From: Eubacterium sp. CAG:180
GTDB taxonomy: Bacteria > Bacillota > Clostridia > Oscillospirales > Acutalibacteraceae
DNA: 58,077 bases
Assembly: GCA_000432435.1 (NCBI GenBank)
Contig: HF993136.1
Location: 32,521 to 90,597, forward strand
Direction of reading: 5' to 3'
Part shown: positions 53,048-58,077 of the stretch, in pieces
How positions within the stretch are numbered: the first letter of the stretch is position 1
Layout of the letters: each line of letters begins with the position of its first letter
Program-made: the position numbers and the translations under genes
The notes under the pieces: generated by a model
Told to the model about the DNA's origin: nothing
Seen by the model: the letters and a program-made list of their open reading frames with translations, nothing else
Databases searched by the model: none

Positions 53048-54130
53048 ATGTCCAGAGTTTACAATTTTTCAGCAGGTCCGTCTATGTTACCGGAAGAGGT
53101 CTTAAAAAAGGCTGCATCCGAAATGCTTGACTATGAGGGTTCGGGTCAATCGGTAATGGAGATGAGCCACAGATCCAAAGTTTATGACAATATCATAAAA
53201 ACAGCTGAAAGGCTTCTCAGGGAGCTTATGAATATACCCGACAACTACAAAGTTCTGTTTTTGCAAGGCGGAGCTTCAACGCAATTTGCGGCAATACCGC
53301 TGAACTTTATGAACGGTTCAAACAAAGCCGATTATGTTATCACCGGTCAGTGGGCTAAAAAGGCATTTGCCGAGGCTCAAAAATACGGTGATGCAAAAGC
53401 CGTTGCTTCTTCTGCTGACAAAACGTTCTCATATATACCAAAGCTCGATAAATCGATGTTCAGAAGCGATGCGGATTATGTATATATTTGTATGAATAAT
53501 ACTATTTACGGAACCGTTTATCACGAAATTCCGGATACGGGTAACATTCCTCTCATCGCGGATATTTCATCTTGTTTCCTTTCGGAGCCTATAGATGTAA
53601 CAAAATTCGCCATGCTTTACGGCGGAGCACAAAAAAATGTTGCCCCCGCAGGTCTTACGATTTGCATAATACGAGAAGATATGCTTGGCAATGCACGAGA
53701 CATAACACCAACAATGCTCAACTATAAAATTCACGCAGACGCAAATTCGCTTTACAATACACCGCCCTGCTACACAATATATATATGTAAGCTTGTTCTT
53801 GAATGGATAGAAAAGCTCGGTGGTCTTGAAAAAATGAAAGAACGCAATGATAAAAAGGCAAAGCTTCTCTATGATTTCCTCGATAACAGTAAAATGTTCA
53901 GAGGTACGGTTGTTCCGGAGGATCGTTCTTTAATGAATGTACCTTTTGTTACCGACAGTGACGAACTCAACGCAAAATTTATTGAAGAAGCAACCAAAAA
54001 CGGTCTTGTTAATCTTAAAGGACATCGAACAGTGGGCGGTATGAGAGCGTCAATTTATAATGCCATGCCTTACGATGGCGTAGAAAAGCTGGTTAATTTT
54101 ATGTCCGATTTCGAAAAAGCTAATTCATAA
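53048..54130 (+). CDS. serC: Phosphoserine aminotransferase
   Basis: PLP aminotransferase making phosphoserine in serine synthesis, 360 aa. It opens YNFSAGPSMLPEEVL; MEMSHRSK, FLQGGASTQFA and the PLP lysine in GGAQKNVAPAG are present. SD GGAGG. First gene of the serC-serA operon. Confidence 0.95.
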   Translation: MSRVYNFSAGPSMLPEEVLKKAASEMLDYEGSGQSVMEMSHRSKVYDNIIKTAERLLRELMNIPDNYKVLFLQGGASTQFAAIPLNFMNGSNKADYVITGQWAKKAFAEAQKYGDAKAVASSADKTFSYIPKLDKSMFRSDADYVYICMNNTIYGTVYHEIPDTGNIPLIADISSCFLSEPIDVTKFAMLYGGAQKNVAPAGLTICIIREDMLGNARDITPTMLNYKIHADANSLYNTPPCYTIYICKLVLEWIEKLGGLEKMKERNDKKAKLLYDFLDNSKMFRGTVVPEDRSLMNVPFVTDSDELNAKFIEEATKNGLVNLKGHRTVGGMRASIYNAMPYDGVEKLVNFMSDFEKANS

Positions 54131-54147
54131 CTCAGGAGAAATTCACA

Positions 54148-55311
54148 ATGAACAATATTTTAACACTAAATAAAATTTCAAAAAACGGACTTGACAGATT
54201 CGGTGAACGCTATGTATGCTCGAATGACGTCAAAGACCCGGATGCGATACTTGTCCGTTCGGCATCAATGCACGAATATGATTTTTCAGAAAATACTCTT
54301 GCAATAGCAAGAGCCGGAGCCGGAGTCAACAACATTCCCCTTGAAAAATGCAGCGAACAGGGAATAGTAGTTTTTAATACTCCCGGTGCTAACGCGAATG
54401 CTGTTAAAGAACTTGTTTTGTGTGCGCTGTTTTTATCATCAAGAAAAATCGTGCCCGCAATCGAATGGTCAAAAACGCTCAAGGGTGAGGGAGATGCAGT
54501 TTCCAAGCTTGTCGAAAAAGGAAAATCCGCTTTTTCAGGACCGGAAATCAAGGGTAAAAAGCTCGGCGTTATCGGTCTTGGCGCAATCGGGGTGCTTGTA
54601 GCAAACGCAGCTCATTCTCTCGGAATGGAAGTTTACGGTTACGATCCTTTTCTTTCTGTTGATGCGGCATGGAAGCTTTCCCGTGCCGTAAAGCACGCCG
54701 CTACCCTTGATGATATTTATGCAAATTGCGACTATATAACGCTTCATGTTCCGCTGACTGACGAAACTCGCGGCTTTATAAATGCCGAAACAATCGCCAA
54801 AATGAAGAACTCGGTACGCATACTTAATTTTGCCAGAGGAGAACTCGTCAATACCGGGGATATTATTAACGCTCTCGCTGACGGTAAAGTTGCCGCATAC
54901 GCCACAGATTTTCTTAAAGATGAGTTAATTGACGCAACCGGTGTGATAACAATCCCGCATCTCGGAGCTTCTACACCGGAATCCGAAGACAATTGCGCCG
55001 TTATGGCCGTTGATGAATTAAAGGACTATATAGAAAACGGCAATATAACAAATTCCGTAAATATGCCCGCTGTATCTGTACCGAGAAGCGGCAAAACAAG
55101 AATTACCATCATTCATAAAAATGTCCCTAACGTTATCAGCCGCATTACAGCAATCGTCGCCGAAGAAAATATAAACATTGATAACATGGTGAATAAATCA
55201 CGCGGAGAATATGCATATACCATGCTTGATACCGATACGGAGGTTTCAAACGATGCAATAACCGCAATTTCGTCTCAGGACTTCGCCATAAGAGTAAGAG
55301 TCATCAAATAA
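54148..55311 (+). CDS. serA: D-3-phosphoglycerate dehydrogenase with ACT domain
   Basis: 387 aa, the short form with one C-terminal ACT domain (about 318-387, RITIIHKNVPNVISRITAIV). NAD-binding GLGAIG, catalytic Arg in FARGELV and His in PHLGASTPES. It oxidises 3-phosphoglycerate; the product feeds SerC, encoded 17 nt upstream. SerB is not in the window. The ACT domain suggests serine feedback. Confidence 0.94.
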   Translation: MNNILTLNKISKNGLDRFGERYVCSNDVKDPDAILVRSASMHEYDFSENTLAIARAGAGVNNIPLEKCSEQGIVVFNTPGANANAVKELVLCALFLSSRKIVPAIEWSKTLKGEGDAVSKLVEKGKSAFSGPEIKGKKLGVIGLGAIGVLVANAAHSLGMEVYGYDPFLSVDAAWKLSRAVKHAATLDDIYANCDYITLHVPLTDETRGFINAETIAKMKNSVRILNFARGELVNTGDIINALADGKVAAYATDFLKDELIDATGVITIPHLGASTPESEDNCAVMAVDELKDYIENGNITNSVNMPAVSVPRSGKTRITIIHKNVPNVISRITAIVAEENINIDNMVNKSRGEYAYTMLDTDTEVSNDAITAISSQDFAIRVRVIK

Positions 55312-55341
55312 AAGCTACTTTAAATAAAAAAATACAAAAAA

Positions 55342-55370
55342 GAAACCGACTTCATTTTGAAGCCGGTTTC
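55342..55370. terminator. Bidirectional terminator between serA and the exonuclease gene
   Basis: 13-bp arms GAAACCGACTTCA / TGAAGCCGGTTTC (one mismatch or wobble) with a 3-nt loop; a T-run follows on the plus strand and an A-run precedes it. Confidence 0.92.
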
Positions 55371-55389
55371 TTTTTTTATTTAACACTTA

Positions 55390-56265
55390 TTAAGCTTTAA
55401 CATTTTCTTGAGATTTATCTACTTTGACAATTTCGGAAAAAGTTCTTTTAATATCAATGCGGTCATAATACTGCTTAAATCTTACGCACAGCTTAAAGTT
55501 GCGATCGCAATTAGGACAATAAAAATCCGCTCTGAAAGATTGATTGACAAAACGCCAGTCCTTCTTTTTTTTAACCTTTCCGCCGCAAACATCACAAACG
55601 CAGTTAAACACCGAGCGGTCAACTATCGGATTATCTATATCACGTATAATGTGCGGTTTATATGCAAGCTTTTCATAAAACACGCGATTGCACGGGGTAA
55701 TGAACCGCTTTAGTCTCTCCGAGTCGTTTACTCTTTTCAAACAAGCTGCAGTAAGCAAGCTGTCATCAAGTGCCCTGTGATGCGGAAATTCATCCGGATT
55801 AACTCCAAGCTCGAAAGCAGCGGCAGAAAGCCCGATTTGTTGCGAAGACGAAGCCGAGGTTATAAAAGACTGACAATATTTTTGTGCGTCACAATAGTTA
55901 TTGACAAACGGAATACGATTTTTCTTTAAAAAGAACTCATAGTTTTTTATTAGAGTTCTGATGTCTCCGTCTCCCCAAGAAAAGAACACATTTTCATCGT
56001 CGCCGACCCAATTTCTGAACATTGAAAGGGCTTTAAAAAACGGAACTCCGTTAGATATATCCTCATTAGTAATATGCGTAAGCGCCTTTACCCTACCCTG
56101 TAGCTTCTTTCCGACCTGTGCTTTTACAATTACCGAAAACTCATCAATCACATTAAAATCTTTATCTACCTTACAGGCACCGAATTCTATAATTTCATTG
56201 ATATACCCCTTTAGCTTTTTGCAATATGCATTATTCCATTCGAGGTCCATTATAATAAACTGCAT
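55390..56265 (-). CDS. DEDDh 3'-5' exonuclease-like protein with C-terminal zinc ribbon
   Basis: 291 aa. The N-terminal RNase T/DEDD exonuclease fold has Asp7 and Glu9 in IIMDLEW, SWGDGDIRTLI, and HHRALDDSLLTA with the final His and Asp. The C-terminal part (about 215-270) holds two CxxC pairs (CDVCGGKVKK and CPNCDRNF), a zinc ribbon. KapD-like proteins share the exonuclease part. Substrate unknown; probably RNA or short oligonucleotides. It follows folK by 27 nt and ends the folate unit. Confidence 0.82.
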   Translation of the reverse strand: MQFIIMDLEWNNAYCKKLKGYINEIIEFGACKVDKDFNVIDEFSVIVKAQVGKKLQGRVKALTHITNEDISNGVPFFKALSMFRNWVGDDENVFFSWGDGDIRTLIKNYEFFLKKNRIPFVNNYCDAQKYCQSFITSASSSQQIGLSAAAFELGVNPDEFPHHRALDDSLLTAACLKRVNDSERLKRFITPCNRVFYEKLAYKPHIIRDIDNPIVDRSVFNCVCDVCGGKVKKKKDWRFVNQSFRADFYCPNCDRNFKLCVRFKQYYDRIDIKRTFSEIVKVDKSQENVKA

Positions 56266-56292
56266 AAATAGCTTTAATGCTCCTTAATCATC

Positions 56293-56772
56293 TTATAATT
56301 CCGAATAAAAAGTAACCGTATTGCCATCACAGTTTTTGAAATTTTCCGAATAATCATATCCAAATATTTTCATATCCGGAAAAATATCATGCAGCGGATA
56401 AAGAACAAACGCTCTTTCTTTTACTCCTGGATGCGGCAACATCAACTCCGGTGTATCCGCCGTCTCATTTTCATAAAACAGCAAATCAAGATCAATAACA
56501 CGCGGCCCGTTTTTAATTGTGCGCACTCTTCCTATCCCCGCTTCAATTCCGAGGCAGACCCCAAGCAAAGCACGTGAAGACAGATTTGTTTCAACAGTCA
56601 TAACACAATTTAAAAAATTATCCTGTTGGTCATATCCCCAAGGTTCTGTTTCGTAAACAAAAGAAACCTCCGTAACTTTTGTTTCGGGAACAAGCCCAAA
56701 CGCTTTTTTTGCGTCTCTGATATTTTGAAGTCGGTCTCCTACATTTGTTCCGACACCGATTACTGCTTTCAT
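56293..56772 (-). CDS. folK: 6-hydroxymethyl-7,8-dihydropterin pyrophosphokinase
   Basis: 159 aa HPPK of folate synthesis. Motifs: GVGTNVGDRLQNI, YETEPWGYDQQDNFLN, RVIDLDLLFYENE, PHPGVKERAFVLYPL. ATGA overlap with the folB stop. Confidence 0.94.
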   Translation of the reverse strand: MKAVIGVGTNVGDRLQNIRDAKKAFGLVPETKVTEVSFVYETEPWGYDQQDNFLNCVMTVETNLSSRALLGVCLGIEAGIGRVRTIKNGPRVIDLDLLFYENETADTPELMLPHPGVKERAFVLYPLHDIFPDMKIFGYDYSENFKNCDGNTVTFYSEL

Positions 56773-57143
56773 ACTGCCACTCCGTTTCTGTTGCGCTCAA
56801 TTTCAACCGCAACATAATCAAAATCAGCCTTAATAGGCGCTTGAGGTTTCTTAACAGTTATTTTCAAAGCTTTAATTTCGGAAAACTCATTTAATACAGC
56901 GTCGGCAACTGTTTGTGCCGCCTTTTCGAGCAAATCAAATTTTCCGCTTAAAAAAGCTCTACGCGCCGTTTTTATTATTTTAGCATAGCTCACGGTATTC
57001 TCTACCATATCCGTTTGGCACGGAACATAAAGAGAAAGAAATGCGGTTATATCTAAAATAAAAAGCTGTCCGTCTTCCTTCTCTTCGGGATTTACACCGT
57101 GATATGCATAAAGCTTTAATCCGTTTACGATTATTTTATCCAT
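56769..57143 (-). CDS. folB: Dihydroneopterin aldolase
   Basis: 124 aa from the chosen start. It makes 6-hydroxymethyldihydropterin; LYAYHGVNPEEKEDGQLF with the pterin-site Glu, and KITVKKPQAPI near the end. The ATG at 57143 (MDKIIVNGL) is 4 nt after the folP stop; the longer frame starting inside folP is rejected. Confidence 0.92.
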   Translation of the reverse strand: MDKIIVNGLKLYAYHGVNPEEKEDGQLFILDITAFLSLYVPCQTDMVENTVSYAKIIKTARRAFLSGKFDLLEKAAQTVADAVLNEFSEIKALKITVKKPQAPIKADFDYVAVEIERNRNGVAV

Positions 57144-57147
57144 TGCA

Positions 57148-57978
57148 TCACCCTCTGAAAACGGCATCAGCCATATCCGCCGCAATTTTCGACTCCTTCA
57201 CTTCATGCACACGTATCATATCCGTTCCGCCGAAAACAGCAGCTGTATCTGCGGCTATCGTTCCAAACAAACAGTTTTCCGCGTCGGAGTGTGATGCTGC
57301 TTTAATTACACGTTTATTTGAAAGAGCGGTAAGCAACATAACATCCTGCCTTTTCAACCGCTTTATATTTTTTATAAGGGTAAGATTATCCTCATAATCT
57401 TTACCGAATCCGATGCCCATATCAAGACATATCTGTTCTCTTTTTATGCCGAAGTTTTCACTCTTTTCCAACATATAGTCAAAAAAAGCATTGACATTTC
57501 CGACAACATTTTCTTCGTAATCGGTCATTCTGTCGGCATCACCGCCGCCTGTATGCATGACTATCCAACCGGCATTGTAATTTTTCACTAAGGAAGCAAT
57601 ATCCGGATTGAATCTTCCGCTTACGTCATTTACAACAGCCACTCCGTGCATTAAGCAGTATTCAGCTACCGCCGGATAAAAAGTGTCAACAGAAGTCGGT
57701 ACCGAGAGCTTCGGAATTATCGCATCAATATACTCCTTAATAATTGAAAGTTCCTCTTTCTCCGAAAGCTCTTTGTGCCCCGGTCTTGTGGATTGCGCAC
57801 CTATATCTATTATATCGGCTCCGTCGTTTTGCATTTGTAAAGCGTGGCTAAGTGCTGCACCGGGCGAATTCCATTTACCGCCGTCATAAAACGAATCCGG
57901 AGTTACATTTAAAATGCCCATTACATATGTACGTGTATTTAACTCAAAGCTGAAGTTTTTTCCTCGAAAAAAGAACAC
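57148..57978 (-). CDS. folP: Dihydropteroate synthase
   Basis: 276 aa TIM-barrel enzyme joining the pterin and p-aminobenzoate, target of sulfonamides. MGILNVTPDSFYDGGKW, DIGAQSTRPG, VNDVSGRFNPD and ICLDMGIGFGKDYEDN are family marks. Start GTG at 57978 with SD AGGAG 9 nt upstream; it begins 1 nt after the folE stop. Confidence 0.93.
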   Translation of the reverse strand: MFFFRGKNFSFELNTRTYVMGILNVTPDSFYDGGKWNSPGAALSHALQMQNDGADIIDIGAQSTRPGHKELSEKEELSIIKEYIDAIIPKLSVPTSVDTFYPAVAEYCLMHGVAVVNDVSGRFNPDIASLVKNYNAGWIVMHTGGGDADRMTDYEENVVGNVNAFFDYMLEKSENFGIKREQICLDMGIGFGKDYEDNLTLIKNIKRLKRQDVMLLTALSNKRVIKAASHSDAENCLFGTIAADTAAVFGGTDMIRVHEVKESKIAADMADAVFRG

Positions 57979-57979
57979 T

Positions 57980-58077
57980 TTATTTTGCTCCTCTCAAAAG
58001 CGACATTACTTCTGCGCGTGTTCTGGCATCTTTTCGCATTGAACCACGCAGTGCCGACGTAAAGGTAGTGGCTCCTG
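57980..58077 (-). CDS. folE: GTP cyclohydrolase I, C-terminal end (partial)
   Basis: Last 32 codons of a gene entering from the right edge. The end reads SALRGSMRKDARTRAEVMSL, matching the C-terminal helix of FolE. Stop at 57980-57982, 1 nt before folP, giving the order folE-folP-folB-folK. Confidence 0.82.
   Translation of the reverse strand, partial: GATTFTSALRGSMRKDARTRAEVMSLLRGAK

Noticed and set aside
1..58077. CRISPR arrays, tRNA or rRNA genes
   Set aside because: No spaced direct repeats, cloverleaf-like sequence or rRNA signature was found by eye.

Overview
The window is a stretch of chromosome from an endospore-forming, low-G+C member of the Clostridia. The evidence is spo0A and spoIVB side by side, strong SD sequences, frequent TTG/GTG starts, AT-rich promoters, anaerobic Fe-S enzymes (indolepyruvate:ferredoxin oxidoreductase and a flavin-based bifurcating oxidoreductase) and a dockerin module. 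A gut or rumen member of the Oscillospiraceae or a related family is a reasonable guess, but the species cannot be named from sequence alone. Coding density is very high and most genes are on the minus strand. I see no rRNA, tRNA, CRISPR array, insertion sequence or prophage.

Layout, left to right. 0-3 kb: a minus-strand unit of a two-subunit aconitase-X dehydratase (AcnX) followed by a BaiCD-like enoate reductase that runs off the left edge. 3-5 kb: lactate dehydrogenase (+) abutting a divergent MreB homologue (-). 5-12 kb: an arylacetate/aromatic 2-oxoacid operon (Na+ symporter, two phenylacetate-CoA ligases flanking IorA-IorB, and a double-ACT protein). 12-17 kb: typA-amidohydrolase, and a lone plus-strand DUF4091/GH123-like gene. 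17-21 kb: metF, DUF5685, a J-domain-like protein without HPD, a membrane protein, pyrE and radC. 21-28 kb: a three-subunit bifurcating oxidoreductase resembling the Sporomusa-type Nfn (Stn), followed by two surface proteins that together have the two-domain architecture of transcobalamin. 28-33 kb: a PHP phosphoesterase, then three exported cell-wall hydrolases, one with a dockerin inserted into its glucosaminidase region. 33-39.5 kb: xpt plus a BMP-type nucleoside/purine ABC transporter. 39.6-43 kb: a MATE exporter, then spo0A and spoIVB. 43-53 kb: lon-engB-lysA-dnaE-pfkA-aroK. 53-55 kb: serC-serA (+). 55-58 kb: the folate genes folE(partial)-folP-folB-folK and a DEDDh exonuclease.

Regulatory structure is readable in places. 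Thirteen sigma-A-type promoters with 16-18 bp spacers and about a dozen hairpins mark the transcription units. Several promoters also decide start codons, because longer open frames begin inside the promoter (acnX large subunit, typA, spo0A and the DUF1294 gene).

The most interesting points are: the split transcobalamin-like pair; the dockerin insertion in an autolysin; the J-domain protein with HPD changed to QSD and a cysteine-rich tail, set between DUF5685 and a membrane protein; a Spo0A receiver with a degenerate acidic pocket; and the AcnX plus enoate-reductase pairing.
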